A DNA stretch of 64,000 nucleotides from Amphibalanus amphitrite (GCF_019059575.1 NW_024883107.1:62001-126000), one strand, 5' to 3'. Shown: positions 25,241 to 36,929, counted from the first letter of the stretch. The notes: a model not told the origin generated them from the sequence alone. A program made the numbers and translations.

Positions 25241-26374
25241 ATAATCATTTTCGGTGGATGCGCAAATCATGAACAGAACAACATTGCTGTCGACGACGTC
25301 ACAATATGTGGGCCGATGGAGCTAAACCAGGAGTGCAACTCATTGACAACTACCACAGAACTTACAACAATAACGGAGGACCCCACCACCCGCTGGACAG
25401 AGGATCCCACCACCCGCTGGACGGAGGACCCTACCACCCGCTGGACGGAGGACCCCACCACCCGCTGGACGGAGGATCCCACCACCCGCTGGACGGAGGA
25501 CCCCACCACCCGCTGGACGGAGGATCCCACCACCCGCTGGACGGAGGACCCCACCACCCGCTGGACGGAGGATCCCACCACCCACTGGACGGAGGACCCC
25601 ACCACCCGCTGGACGGAGGACCCCACCACCCGCTGGACAGAGGATCCCACCACCCGCTGGACGGAGGATCCCACCACCCGCTGGACAGAGGACCCCACCA
25701 CCCGCTGGACGGAGGACCCCACCACCCGCTGGACAGAGGATCCCACCACCCGCTGGACGGAGGATCCCACCACCCGCTGGACAGAGGACCCCACCACCCG
25801 CTGGACGGAGGACCCCACCACACGCTGGACAGAGGATCCCACCACCCGCTGGACTGAGGACCCCACCACCCGCTGGACTGAGGATCCCACCACCCGCTGG
25901 ACGGAGGATCCCACCACCCGCTGGACACCGACCACTCCGGCGCCCGTTCCGGGCGAGTACTGCGACGATTTCGAGTCGGACGACTTTGGTCTGTTCTGGC
26001 GCCAGAGCCGGTGGGACTCGGGCGGCCATTGGGAGCAGAGCGCCTTCTCCCGGCTGCGGGACACGGTGCCGGACTTCCCGGCGCCGGCCAGCGGCGACTG
26101 GCTGGTCTTCCTGACGCCAGCGGCGGGCAGCAGTTTCGCGGCCGCGCGGCTGCAGATGACCGCGGAGCTGGTGTTCCCGGCCGGGTCGCGGCTCTCGTTC
26201 CGCTACTGGCTGCGCTCCCAGGTGCCGGCCGGCGCGGCGCTGTTCGTCAAACGGTGCGTCGGCGAGGAGGAGGACCGCGAGTCGCTGCTGGACCTCTCCG
26301 AGACAGCCGCGCCCGGGAACGACCGCTGGACGGAGGTCAGCGTGGCCGTGCCGGCCGACCCGCGGCCGGCCAAG
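25241..26374 (+). CDS. Two-MAM-domain protein, exon 2 (end of MAM 1, repeat linker, MAM 2)
   Basis: 378 codons, phase 0 at both ends. It begins IIIFGGCANHEQNNIAVDDV, the last strands of MAM 1. A linker of about 23 TEDPTTRW repeats follows (25373-25927), then MAM 2: EYCDDFESDDFGLFWRQ, VPDFPAPASGDWLVFL, LQMTAELVFPAGSRLSFRYW. The acceptor is ATTTCAG ending at 25240; the donor is GTAACG at 26375. The Thr-rich linker may be O-glycosylated (inference). Confidence 0.85.
25373..25927 (+). repeat. Coding 24-bp tandem repeat, ~23 units (TEDPTTRW)
   Basis: Unit ACGGAGGACCCCACCACCCG plus CTGG, varying only at a few bases (GGA/GGT before CCC, ACG/ACA). As 24 is a multiple of 3, all six frames stay open, which explains the long antisense ORFs. 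Confidence 0.95.
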
Positions 26375-26500
26375 GTAACGCTCCGCCGACCCGCGGCCGG
26401 CCAAGGTAACGAACCGCCGACCCGCGGCCGGCCAAGGTAACGAACCGCCGCGGCCGGCCAAGGTAACGAACCGCCGCGGCCGGCGGCTGGGATAGGTAAC
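26361..26500 (+). repeat. Tandem copies of the MAM exon 2 end and its donor
   Basis: The junction CCGCGGCCGGCCAAG GTAACG recurs, giving GT donors at 26375 (real), 26406, 26437, 26463 and a derived one at 26496. Offsets are 31, 62, 88 and 121, none divisible by 3. Confidence 0.85.
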
Positions 26501-26732
26501 GAACCGCCGCGGCCAGCGGCCGATCCCAGCCCGCCGCATACCGCCACCGGCTAGTGTCAGAGTGTAGGTGTGTGAACACAACAGGCAGGCTAAAACAGAT
26601 CAGGTGCAGTAGCAATAGTCAGATAACTGTGTATCTAGTGTTGTGGATATGCTTACGGTGTACAAAGAATATGTATTGTGTATGGACAATTCACTTTAAT
26701 TCACTGGACCTTTGCCGAGAACGCAGCATGTA

Positions 26733-27674
26733 GGGGAAGGTGGGGTAAGACGGACCAGCTAAGGTTTGAGGCCGCATATCTTGCTACACTGCTCTCGTAA
26801 TTCATATATTTATAGTCTTCGGAATGCTCAATCCTTCCTTTGTTGATATGTGTAAAGACTAAATTTCAACTTAAAGACATCTAGGTGGTGGATGCTCTTA
26901 AAGAGGGACATGTCAAAAACTCAGACAAGAAAAAACGTGGGGTAAGACGGACCACCCAGCAGTGCCTGCTATCCGTTCATGTGTGTTACACCTCTGCTCT
27001 GTACTCTTGTAAGAAAAAGTAACCAGAATGGTAAAATAACAAAATGAGCCTTTATTCTTTACTCATGTGTGATGGAGGTGCAGCTAAAAGCTGGGAACAT
27101 GTGTGTTGATTGTCGTTTGGCATGAATGCATGCTAACTGAGCACTTGCATGCATGGCTCACGTGCAACAAAGACTCCTTCCTGAAAAATTAGCTTACTTA
27201 AACTTGTGTCAATGTTTTGGAAAAGAACTTTCCATATGCAGGGTACAATGGACCACCACAGGGTAAGATGGAGTCAGTGGTCCGTCTTGCCCCAAATCTA
27301 AATTCTGTCATTATCATGACGTATATGTCAAATAGCCCAACATTGCAAAACCTTGCCTTTCCTAAAGTGTGACTATAACTAAGTTTATAACTTTGTTCTT
27401 CACAGTAAAGTGCAAAATAGAAACTAATCATGCAAGAAAGGCGCCGTAATTGAATCACCCGTAGACCTCTTATATTAGATCGGTTTGACGAAAAACAACA
27501 TTTTTCTCAATAACTCAAAAGCTATGCATCCTAGCAGCATGAGCTCAAGGTGGCCATTGTTACGAAGGAAAACAAACATAGTGAGTGCATAAAGCAGTAG
27601 ATACCAGCAGCGGTTCAGCCGGGAGGACTGGTGGTCCGTCTTGCCCCGCTGGGCCGTCTTACCCCACCTTCCCC
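26733..27674. mobile_element. Inverted-repeat element, GGGGAAGGTGGGGTAAGACG ends, TA target
   Basis: The end GGGGAAGGTGGGGTAAGACG is mirrored by CGTCTTACCCCACCTTCCCC at 27655-27674, flanked by TA on both sides. Sub-terminal copies of GTAAGACGGACCA occur at ~26942, 27262 and 27280. A TA duplication suggests a Tc1/mariner-type MITE (inference). No transposase frame seen. Confidence 0.8.
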
Positions 27675-27800
27675 TATGTATAAGCTCTCATCCCTATCAC
27701 CTGTTCTGCGTTTTCTGCATTCCCCATACGTCCGGCCGCCTGTGGTGCGTCTTTTGGCGCCAAACACCGTGCCCTAGTGAGCCTCGGCGTTTGTTTTCAG

Positions 27801-27926
27801 ATTATCATATTCGGCTCGCGCGGCACCCAGCCTCTGGACAGCATTGCCATTGACGACATCCGCATCTGTGGGCCCGAAGGCCTCGACCATCAGTGTTTGA
27901 CCGCGGCCCCGCCACGGCTCGGGTAG
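27801..27926 (+). CDS. Two-MAM-domain protein, exon 3 (end of MAM 2, stop)
   Basis: After TTGTTTTCAG (ends 27800) the exon reads IIIFGSRGTQPLDSIAIDDI, then RICGPEGLD ... to TAG at 27924-27926. This is the same MAM closing module as at the start of exon 2, in the same phase. It gives a protein of about 577 residues with no membrane segment seen. Confidence 0.85.
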   Translation: MIIFGSRGTQPLDSIAIDDIRICGPEGLDHQCLTAAPPRLG

Positions 27927-28142
27927 CCCAGCGGTACGTGCCACCCCTGTGACGTATCTGACAACACTGGTATTCCGTCCTCTGTGTGACGCCTCTGGTA
28001 TTCATAATGCTGTAATGTATCTTTTCGGCCGCACTGCCTGGATTCCAATGGCATGAGACGGTGTTGGGAGCGGTTCCAGCGTTCCAGAGTCTCCGCCTGG
28101 CTCTGGCCGCGGGCCAGCCGCTGCCGGAGCCGCTCTCTGGAC

Positions 28143-28408
28143 TAGTGGTGTCAATAACGGTAAATCGGAATACCGATACCAAACCAAATACCAACCAAAA
28201 CCACGGGGAAATACCGAAACCAAACCAACTTGGGAAAATGAGGAAAATACCAACTTTTTACCGATTTCTTAGCCACTTATACATTAGTGAGGGTTCATGA
28301 TACCAACAAAATACCAAACACATTACGATTGAAATACCAAATAGGTACCAAGTGGGTATCGGTTTGGTATCGGTATACCAAAAAGTTGGTATCCGATTGA
28401 CATCTCTA
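28143..28408. mobile_element. hAT-type MITE, TAGTGGTG / CATCTCTA ends
   Basis: The left TAGTGGTGTCAAT and right ATTGACATCTCTA ends are inverted. The interior is built from ATACCAAA phrases. The 8-bp target duplication CTCTGGAC is at 28135-28142 and, past a later insertion, at 29541-29548. An 8-bp duplication and TAGNGRTG ends fit hAT. Confidence 0.85.
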
Positions 28409-28413
28409 CTCTG

Positions 28414-29533
28414 TTATTGACGAAGTGTCATTTCTAATCTTCCTCAGGTAAATGATAGTAATTCGTATTCGTTTCGGGCTACACTGAGGTAAAAAAAAAT
28501 TAAAAACCAAATATTTCGGCTTTATTGAGTAGCCTTGTTCACTGGTTTGAAATATGAAATACAAAAAGACGATACAAATGTGATGACATGCGAAACAGGT
28601 TCGTGCTATCAATGATCTGTGACTTCCTTTTTTTACACTGTGCATACGCTGAAACAACCATACAGTTCAAATCATCACACATCGTAATGACAGTCGTAAT
28701 AAGATATTATACATCGTCTGATTTGTATCATCGTCGAAAGTCGGAGTAAAAGACAAGACGGATCCAGAAATGCAAAAGGGTGTCATCTATCAGATTAAAT
28801 GTGATTGCGGGGAGTCTTATGTCGGAGAAAGTGGACGTCCCAAGCTTACGAGGCTGAAAGAACATGTGGCTGATATAAGACATGGTCGCACGGACACATC
28901 GGCTACAGCACAACACGCCTTCTCATGTGCTAGAGATTTGGACCCGCGAAAAGCTACAACCTTGGCCATTGAACGGAACTGGAAAAGAAGAACGATTCGG
29001 GAAGCTCTAGAGATAAAGATACACAAGTCAGCAATGAATAGGGGGGTGGGCAAAGCTACCATTAGCCCGATTTGGGACGTTGCTTTGTGTTGACATGTGT
29101 TAGTTTTATAGAGAAAATGGGGAACCATAGTTGTTTTTTTTTTGCATCTCAAAAGTATCTAGGTACTCTTTCTTGTCTTTGCATGATAGCCAAAGTACAG
29201 GTTTTAATGCATTTTATAAGAGACCGTCTGGCGCATATACGTTTCCGACTTTCGACGATGATACGAATCAGACGATCTATAATATCTTATTACGACTGTC
29301 ATTACGATGTGTGATGATTTGAACTGTATGGTTGTTTCAGCGTATGCACAGTGTAAAAAAAAGGAAGTCACAGATCATTGATAGCACGAACCTGTTTCGC
29401 ATGTCATCACATTTGTATCGTCTTTTTGTATTTCATATTTCAAACCAGTGAACAAGGCTACTCAATAAAGCCGAAATATTTGGTTTTTAACAATTTTTTA
29501 CCTCAGTGTAGCCCGAAACGAATACGAATTACT
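28414..29533 (+). mobile_element. Penelope-like element remnant with inverted terminal repeats
   Basis: A 291-bp arm (28454-28744) and its reverse complement (29245-29536) flank a GIY-YIG coding segment. The 12-bp target duplication ATCTCTACTCTG is at 28402-28413 and 29534-29545. A ~40-bp tail (28414-28453) precedes the left arm. Penelope-like elements are known for terminal repeats in direct or inverted order. No reverse-transcriptase segment remains. Confidence 0.85.
28770..29093 (+). CDS. GIY-YIG endonuclease domain of a Penelope-like element
   Basis: 107 residues. GVIYQIKCDCGESYVGESGR contains the GIY and YIG-equivalent signature; the Arg/Glu-His region (RPKLTRLKEHVADIRHG), the AQHAF, IERNWKRRTIREALEIKIH and NRGVG segments match the C-terminal endonuclease of Penelope elements. 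The RT part is absent, so it is a fragment. The start ATG is only the first in the open frame. Confidence 0.85.
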   Translation: MQKGVIYQIKCDCGESYVGESGRPKLTRLKEHVADIRHGRTDTSATAQHAFSCARDLDPRKATTLAIERNWKRRTIREALEIKIHKSAMNRGVGKATISPIWDVALC

Positions 29534-29772
29534 ATCTCTACTCTGGACACGGGCCAGCCGCCGACGGCCCCAGCCGGCGGAGATACGAAATCGCCAGCCT
29601 CGAACGCTGCTTACCCTTATATATGTGTTTCTTTATCGTGCACATATTTTATAAAGTCGGGTCTATAAAAGACATTTTATCAACATTTCCTACCCCTCTT
29701 CATCAGCCAAACGCTTCTCCCTCGAGTCCCTCCCCAATCAACAGTTTTACATCACTGATTTTGGTATCCTGA

Positions 29773-30693
29773 TTAACCCTCGCCCGCACATGGGGGGGGG
29801 GGGTGGTTGCCACCCCCCCCCCCCCCAGGCAGTCTTTCTGCTCTGCACTCAACATTTTTAGAGCTAGAAGGCTGATTTTTCGTATAGCTGCTCGTCTATC
29901 CTTTTTTGATGTCCACTGAAAATTTCAAGTTTCTGTGATTTTTGGTTTGGGAGATATGACCTTGTTTTTCAGGTCATGTCATGACCCAAATGGCCAATTC
30001 TCAACATCTTGCGTTTGCCATGGGCCTTGTGAGCTTTTGACACCCTGATTTCGGCCTTTTTTGCCAGTCTTACCTCCCACCTATCATGAAACATGTTGTT
30101 CGACGATGTACAGGGGTCAAGGTCAGGGTCAAGGTCAACCTAGGTCATCTAAGATAATTGCGTTTTAGGCAAGCTGAATTTACTTTTTGTGAAGTTTTTT
30201 GACTGCATTTTTGGTAAAAGCTTCTCAGATCATGATTTCATGTGATATGGACCCAAAAACAATCGGTGCACACATCCGTGTACACACAGACACACACAGA
30301 CATACAAACACATATAACTGACCTTGACCTAACTTGACCTGAAATGACCTCAGCAGCAAAATTCTGGTCGGATAGTGTGACAAAGAGGTTCTAGCTGGCT
30401 TGGCACCAGAAAACAGCATCGTCATCGGTATTTGATAAGCAGCGCACTTGATATCCAACGGTGACCCAAAACAGCAACATTTTTTAGTTTGACCTGACCT
30501 GGAAGGTCAATGACTGACCTGAGAAGGTAAAACTGGGTATCATTGGATTCGTCTCTTCCCAAAGAATCTTTTTGGTCTTTACTGCTAAGCTCTATCTCCA
30601 ACAGGAACGAAATGGCGCGGGGGGGTGGCAACCACCCCCCCCCCCCCATGTGCGTTCTAGGATGGGAAAATGGCATGTGCGGGCGAGGGTTAA
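29773..30693 (+). mobile_element. TTAA-flanked element (copy N)
   Basis: Left end TTAA CCCTCGCCCGCACATGG; right end GGCATGTGCGGGCGAGGG TTAA, with the terminal unit doubled on the right. End hairpins GGTGGTTGCCACC / GGTGGCAACCACC sit in long G/C runs. The core differs from other copies but has TGACCT half-sites and a short AC-rich patch (30272-30312). Confidence 0.85.
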
Positions 30694-30985
30694 GTTTCGG
30701 CGATTAATGAAAAAAAATGCGGAGAAATACAGCATACAAGGTGGAAAGTCACTACGTGAGCATACTTTTTCGCCTTCTAACGATGGAAAAAACGGCAGTG
30801 ACATGAAAATATTATTAGCTACTATATCCTTGTTTCTGTACAATATAACTACAAAACCGTTCCGGCATGATTGACACCACTACCAGGATGTAAGGCAATG
30901 CTGGCCAGAGCTTAGCCCACGCCTTCTGGAGCTGTCTGGTGAGGTAATCGATGTTGGTCAGGCTCCTAACTACCGTGTCGAAATT

Positions 30986-31019
30986 GGTCACGAAATTGGT
31001 CGCGACCAATTTCGTGACC
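30986..31019. repeat. Perfect 34-bp palindrome with GGTCA ends
   Basis: GGTCACGAAATTGGTCG is followed at once by its exact reverse complement. Each arm holds two GGTC/GGTCA motifs. Confidence 0.95.
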
Positions 31020-33396
31020 TGGGGGCGAAAACTTAGGGTGTTGACCTCAACTTAGGGTGGGTCTCAACTCAACTTAGGGTCAACTTAGGGTGCTCATCCA
31101 AACAAAAAGTATATCATTCGACGCGCCTGAGCGAGGCAAACACGATGCTGCCGAAATCGCGGCTCTGCGGCCGTTTTTTTTTTTTTGCGAAATTATTCAC
31201 CAAAAACTGAGCCGTACCCTGGGGCCCTTGACCTGACCTCAGAGGTCACTAGATCAGGATGAAATTGGGCTAGTTGAGCAGCATCAGAACAACAGAGCCT
31301 TTCGTTAAAAGCGTGAGTGCCGTTGCGCATAGCGCCACCAAGTTTCAGACACCACTTGGGACATTCATTTGACACGTTTCCTGGGAGTTTCCTGCCTTTG
31401 CACTGCCGCACAAAGGCAAAAACTACTATGTTGGGCACCCAGCCTCTGACCCAACACGACCTGACCCAACATAGTAGTTTTGCCTTTACACTGGGTCACA
31501 AGATCACTAGAACCGGTACATTGTCAATATGTCACTAAAAATACAACATGTTATCCATAAAAACTATAGTTATTCATCTAACTTGATTCAACCTTGCAGG
31601 ATGTGTTAACGCTAGGTTAGTCCATACATTTTTTTAAGAGTGGCATGTAAGAAGAGAAACAAGAAGCTTCAGCTCGGGTGATGGGTCATAGCGAGATCAC
31701 TTCTGGACAGGGAATCATGGAAGACATTTGAAGTAATTAAGCCATAAGTGATTTATACGTGTTTGGGGGTTTGGATGGGTGAAAATGACCTCGAATTCGG
31801 TTTCCTCTCGTCTCTCCCTCCCTCCCCCCGTGCCATCCAGCAGCTGGGGCTGCCAGGCACATTTCCAGAGCCCTACTAAATCGGGTCCTGGTGCTTCCAG
31901 TGCGGCCGTGGGCGCAGTCTGGACGACTCTGATTGGTCGGCAGCGCCTTCCAGCGGGCCGGCCGGCCAATGGGCGTCGCCGGTGCGGGTCGGCCGGCCCG
32001 TCTCGGGTGTCGGCCGCGTCGGGTCGCCGGCGGAGGTGCTCTCCGAGCTCACTGCGACTTCAGGGCGGACACGGTACGGACTGCAGCCGACCCAGTGTGC
32101 GCCGTGTCTGTGTGTGTGTGTCTGTGTGTCTGTGAGCCGGCTGGCAGGTAACGCGACCCGACCGGCCCACCAAGCCAGGCCGGGTCCAGTCGGCCCGGCC
32201 GCCCTAGCACGATATAGGGTGACAACATTAACACGGACTGCAGACTCCGGTGTACCCAGACGTGGCATGCCTCTGATTGAAACCGGCGGGAGTCCTTATT
32301 TTGGGAAATCCATCACGTTTGTAAATGTTAAATAATTTCGAAAAATCTGTCAAATCATCAATTTAAGTATGGACAGAAGCACGGAGCTTCAAATACGCAT
32401 CATTTCCTAATGGGACAGGTGTTGCCAAGGAATGTTGGTGTTTATGAGCTAGAAGTTGTTGTGACTTGGAGTATTTGACGGAATTTTAATCGCCGGGATC
32501 TCTTGTTTGGTTTGCTCCTCTGCTCTGAATGGTTTGTAGCCTGCTGTCCCTCGCTCGGTTTGGTTTGCGGTTTGTAGTGTGTGTGTGTGCTCGTCCTCAC
32601 CGGCCCGGCACGGGACTGGCTCGCCTGTCTGATCTGTAATGCGTCTGTCACACTCACGCCCTGTCCCCGGGCGCTGACAGGATCAGTCGGTCCGGCCGTC
32701 CGTCTGCCCCTGGTTGTGTGAGAGAGCGGGCAATAAACGTCTTCCCCTGTACACGGTCTTTATCTGTACCGCATGCGTTCTGCACGTTCCGTACACAACA
32801 CGGCGACCCGGTGGCTGGATGCACATACCACAGGTGTGCGTACTACACGTGACATCCGCCGGTGACAGCCCAAGCAGATACGATCTCAGCACATCACTAA
32901 AGTCATTGGCCATTAGTTGACCTTCCGGGCTAGGTCAATGACACAAGCGTCGGGAATCTGGGAACCAGCTAGAATTTCTTCAAGAAGAAGCTTTCCTGGA
33001 CCCTTATTTCGGATTTTGCATTTGTTTTGATCAAAGAAGATATATCCTTGCAGTTGGATTGGTGGGTCAGGCCAGGTCATATCAACAGGCAAGCGTCCCG
33101 TACTTTCATAATAGTTTTATATCTAACCAGTAACCACTGATGCTTTGGCCCTGCAACACGGTGCGAGTCTTGCAATATGTTGCCAACACCAGCTCTCAAT
33201 TGTTGAAATGGGCACTCAATTCTAAATCAGCTAACAATGCCTGGTGCTCGGCGCCATCCACGCTGGGCTGGAGGGGGAGGGGTGAACAGTCTCCGTCTAA
33301 GTCGACTCCTAGTCCACGCAACGACCCGCGGTAAGCGCCGTTTGATATAGCGAAGTTAGTGCCGGATCCAATTTTAGGCTGGGTCCGCCAAATGTC
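31020..33396. other. Intergenic, no gene supported
   Basis: 31020-31290 has CTTAGGGT repeats and a relic of the TGACCT family. 31800-32150 is GC-rich without a coding match. AATAAA at 32732-32737 has no gene upstream that I can support. 32105-32130 is a TG microsatellite. Confidence 0.45.
31412..31487. repeat. Inverted repeat, ~23-bp arms, 29-bp loop
   Basis: AAAGGCAAAAACTACTATG with TTGGG pairs with CCCAA and CATAGTAGTTTTGCCTTT; one A differs. Confidence 0.85.
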
Positions 33397-34236
33397 TTAA
33401 CCTGCGCCATGCTGGTGGTCTGAGTTTTCATGTCGCCTTTTGCAACGAAGGCCTTTCTGAACGTTGCTCTCATATTTGACCTCAGGTCAACGGTTTTGCC
33501 TACAGAGGGCAAAGACTGTAAAAAGCCGTTTTACGAGAAAGTAGCCTTCTGTAATAACTTTTGCGTCTTGTCGATACTCGTCGATTTAACTATAATTAGA
33601 CCTTAAAAGGTCAACTTTAAAATTTCCTCAGTTTAAAGTCATGACCTGACCGGAAAAGGTCATGGTGCATATAAGTCGATCCGTTTCGTTGAGCTGAACA
33701 CATCTAAGGTATTTTCATCGCTCTAGCTTACATCTCTCAGAATTTATTAGCGAAAAACTGTTAGACCCCATTTGTAACCCCAGATGACCCCAGGTACATA
33801 ACGGGGGGTCGCGGGTGCCATTACCCGATTCAGAGTGTCATTTTTACTTGTAATTAGGTGCTGGGAAGTGTTAACAATAACGTTCGTACAAAAGAGGCGC
33901 GTTTCAATTTTCTCTCATTGATTTACAATGGGGAGGTCGCAAAATTGATGTAACCTTAGGTCATGCGGACATCGAGTTTCAGAGGCATACATTTTGGACA
34001 TGCGAGTGGGGATCGGCCACTCGGTGTAGCTATGGCAGGCATTGAAACTTTTCATGAAGTGAGGTTTCGAAGTGACCTGGTGACCTGACCTTGAATGATT
34101 CGGATCTGAAATTTTTACAGCATGTTTGTTGAGGATGTATGAACATTGAACAGGCTTGTTGTCGAAAACGATGACGCGGAGGAGAGCGTGAAAATACCCT
34201 CCCCCCCCCCCCAATACGGCGATTGGCGAAGGTTAA
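33397..34236 (-). mobile_element. TTAA-flanked element, reversed and shortened (copy D)
   Basis: Reads as the reverse complement of B/H/K: TTAA CCTGCGCCATGCTGG at the left, then the block TTGACCTCAGGTCAACGG, and CCAATACGGCGATTGGCGAAGG TTAA at the right. The hairpin at its left edge has eroded; part of the core is deleted. Confidence 0.75.
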
Positions 34237-35882
34237 AAGGTCAAATATCCCTTATTTCAACACTTCTGGAGAAATCGCCGCATAACTTAAGAAACATGAA
34301 TGAATAGGGAACTACAGCGTCTCGGAAAAGCATAGGTTCTATTCGATAGCCCTTTTAACCCTATTAGTGGCAGGCTCCTGGCTACCCCTATTAGTGGCAA
34401 GGGGGCTGTTTACGACCCCCCCCCCCTTGATATCTCGAGATCTAACGGGCCGATTTTCAAAATTCAAACGGCATTCGATTTCGCTCAACGAGATCTACAT
34501 TTCTAAAAAAAAATAAAAATAAAAAATGTCAATAGGGGGGGGGGTAGAGGGGGGTAAAAACGGGCAAATTGCAGATACATTTTAGACTGTTTATCACGGC
34601 CAGGTTTCTGAACCAATCTTAACGCAACTTTTGCCGATCGATAGAGAATGAACCAGGAATTCACATGGATCCTAAAAATATGCATTTTCAAAAATCATAG
34701 GCGGATACAGATCATTGAGATTGGGGGTACACAAAAAGTATAGTAAATAAGGTTTTTGTTGGTACTGTTTCTAAAAAGGGTGGTAATGGTCTTGTTATGT
34801 TACAATTTTCTTATGAGAGAACGACTACAATTGTATTGGTCATGCATAGGCGGTGTCAGGGCACCTATGTTGGGAGGTAAAACATAACCCCCCTTTTTGG
34901 ACGCCTGGATCCGCCTATTATAGCAAAAACGTGTCAAAAGAGGATGCACAATAACTTTGTATATGTTATCACATGATACCTTTCATTCACTGTTCGTAAA
35001 ACTGGTGCAGCATCGTGATCTTCGCCCAAATGACTCGCTTCACGAATAGCACCCCCAATTCCCAGTGCTCTGGAGCCGTCCCTGGTAAAGTTATGAACTT
35101 GAAATTGTCAGGGAATGTGCCCAATTTAGTTTTAGGAAAAGTCAGAAAATTTCAGCATCGTAGCTTCAGCGGTTTCGGAGATATTCCCGAAAAACCTGAG
35201 GGGTGGATAAAAACAACCCCCCCTGCCACTAATAGGGTTAAACACTTTCTGAAAAATGTGCGTAGATTTGACCTAAGGTCAACAATTGCGCCTTTCGAGG
35301 GCAAGATCTTAGGTACACCTAAATGACTTTGCGTAAAGCGTTTTCTACAATAAATTTTGACATAAAGGTGGTATCACGTTGCCATCAGTGATCACCATAA
35401 TACTTCTATTGCCGAGACGTGTGGAATGAATAAAAGTTAAGCTGAAGCGGTTAAGCTGAAAATTTGACAAAAGGTCAAGTTCTAGACGTGACCAAACGGG
35501 TCATATTGCATATTAATGCATATTTTTGGGGGTCAAAATCCAAAAATTTTGAAAATCTGAGATAGTTGTTTTCTAGCGCAGTCTTTTCTCTAAATGACCA
35601 TCAAAAGCACTTTAAAATTGCTTGGTAACTGTAGCTTTTGTGAGCGTTTCAAGATTGCATCTTTTTGCTCATTTTTGCTCGAACATGACCTCAGTTTGAC
35701 CTCAATAACTTCTGACCTAGGGTAACCTAAGATTTGAAATTTTGTGTGCAGGTGTCAAATTGATGCCCGGGAAGGTACTGAAAATTTGTCGGCGCTGCGC
35801 GTTGCCGTTTTCTGGCTATTGAGGAAAACCACAGGGGGGGGGCAAATTAGCACCCCCCCCCCCCCAGTGGGGCGAGGGTTAA
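34237..35882 (-). mobile_element. Mosaic TGACCT-rich element (copy F), split by copy E
   Basis: 34260-34354 and 35242-35380 read as reversed B-type core (ATTCGATAGCCCTTT ... TTTGACCTAAGGTCAAC). From about 35515 the core is of the A type and ends GGGGCAAATTAGCACCCC ... CCAGTGGGGCGAGGG TTAA at 35882. It is therefore chimeric. Confidence 0.6.
34355..35241. mobile_element. TTAA-flanked element, CCCTATTAGTGGCAG ends (copy E)
   Basis: Left end TTAA CCCTATTAGTGGCAG with a second copy (CCCCTATTAGTGGCAAGGGG) 25 bases in; right end CTGCCACTAATAGGG TTAA. The interior is unlike the other copies, AT-rich and non-coding. Confidence 0.85.
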
Positions 35883-35964
35883 AGTTTAATTTTTCTTTAA
35901 TAAAAATGGTGTCTGTTAGATGTAGTTTGAGCTCAGGAACACGATAGTGTTCTTTATTTTTGCT

Positions 35965-36541
35965 GTACGATTTCAAATACGTACTGGAAAAATTGATTTG
36001 AAAACTTTATAATTGTGAGATTTTTGCTATAAGCCGTTAACTTGGCCATTTTTGAAGACATCTGGCTAAAACTTACTAGAGTAGGTCATGAGCATGCGCC
36101 TATATCACATATATTCCGTTTTATTTCGAGAAAAAAAAACGTTTAGGAAAAAGATAAAATTATAAGTTTTGAATTTTAATATACCTATATAATTTCCAAA
36201 ACTATCAAAGTTTTGAAAATCCGAGATTGCAGTTTGATAGCGCAGTCTATTTTAAGTCCTCTCATGAACGGAAATTGGATCTGGCTCAAAAACTGAGCTC
36301 TTGGGAGCGATTGCCGTGGTTAAATGTTTTGCGTCGAAATCGGCAGAACATGACGTAACTCTGACGTCATTTCCAGCCGATCTATGATAGCTACGAAGTT
36401 TATATTCTAACAAAAGGTGTCAAATTGATGCAGCCGAGGGTATTGAAAGTTTGGCGTCGATGCCTCAAGGGATTTGGAAGTTATTGCAGAATAACGGGAG
36501 GGGGCTATGAATAGCCCTCTCCCAGTGGGGCGCGGTGTAAC
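35965..36541 (+). mobile_element. Truncated TGACCT-family fragment
   Basis: Parallels 42205-42795 of copy I (CACATATATTCCG, GACGTCATTTCCAGCC, AAATTGATGC blocks) and ends in a hairpin (GGGGGCTATGAATAGCCCTC) and CCAGTGGGGCGCGG. The left end is missing. Confidence 0.65.
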
Positions 36542-36929
36542 AGTGTCAGCCGCTGTAGGCCATATGTCAGAGCTTGTACGACCGAGGCGACCTCTACTCG
36601 GAGTCGACGACTGCGCCGGCCGCCGCCGGGTCGTCAGTCTAGTCTAGTCTCGGTCTCGGTCTCGGTCTCAGTCGCGGTCGGTCTTAGTCTTGGGCAGTCT
36701 CTGCCGAGTCTCGGCAGCCCACCGACGATTCGCGCTCGGTCACTCGCCATGTGACTCAGTCTCTCTTGCTCTCGGTCACTCTCCTGGACTGACTCTATCT
36801 CTCGTCTGTCTCGAGTCAAGAAATACAGTGAGGTGCCGAACTGAACTCTTTTTATCAGAAGATTCCACGGCGAACATTTTAATTTGTTACACGCGGGTTA
36901 AACGTTGCGTTTCATGGTTAGTGATAAAA
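36542..36929. other. No feature beyond simple repeats
   Basis: 36640-36800 is rich in GTCTCGGTCTC phrases. Nothing else recognised. Confidence 0.5.

Noticed and set aside
25340..26581. 413-codon minus-strand ORF and other antisense frames
   Set aside because: Antisense shadow of the 24-bp coding repeat and GC-rich MAM 2; the + strand has domain, splice and phase evidence.
32732..32737. AATAAA as the end of an unknown gene
   Set aside because: No coding exon upstream on this strand within several kilobases that it could serve.
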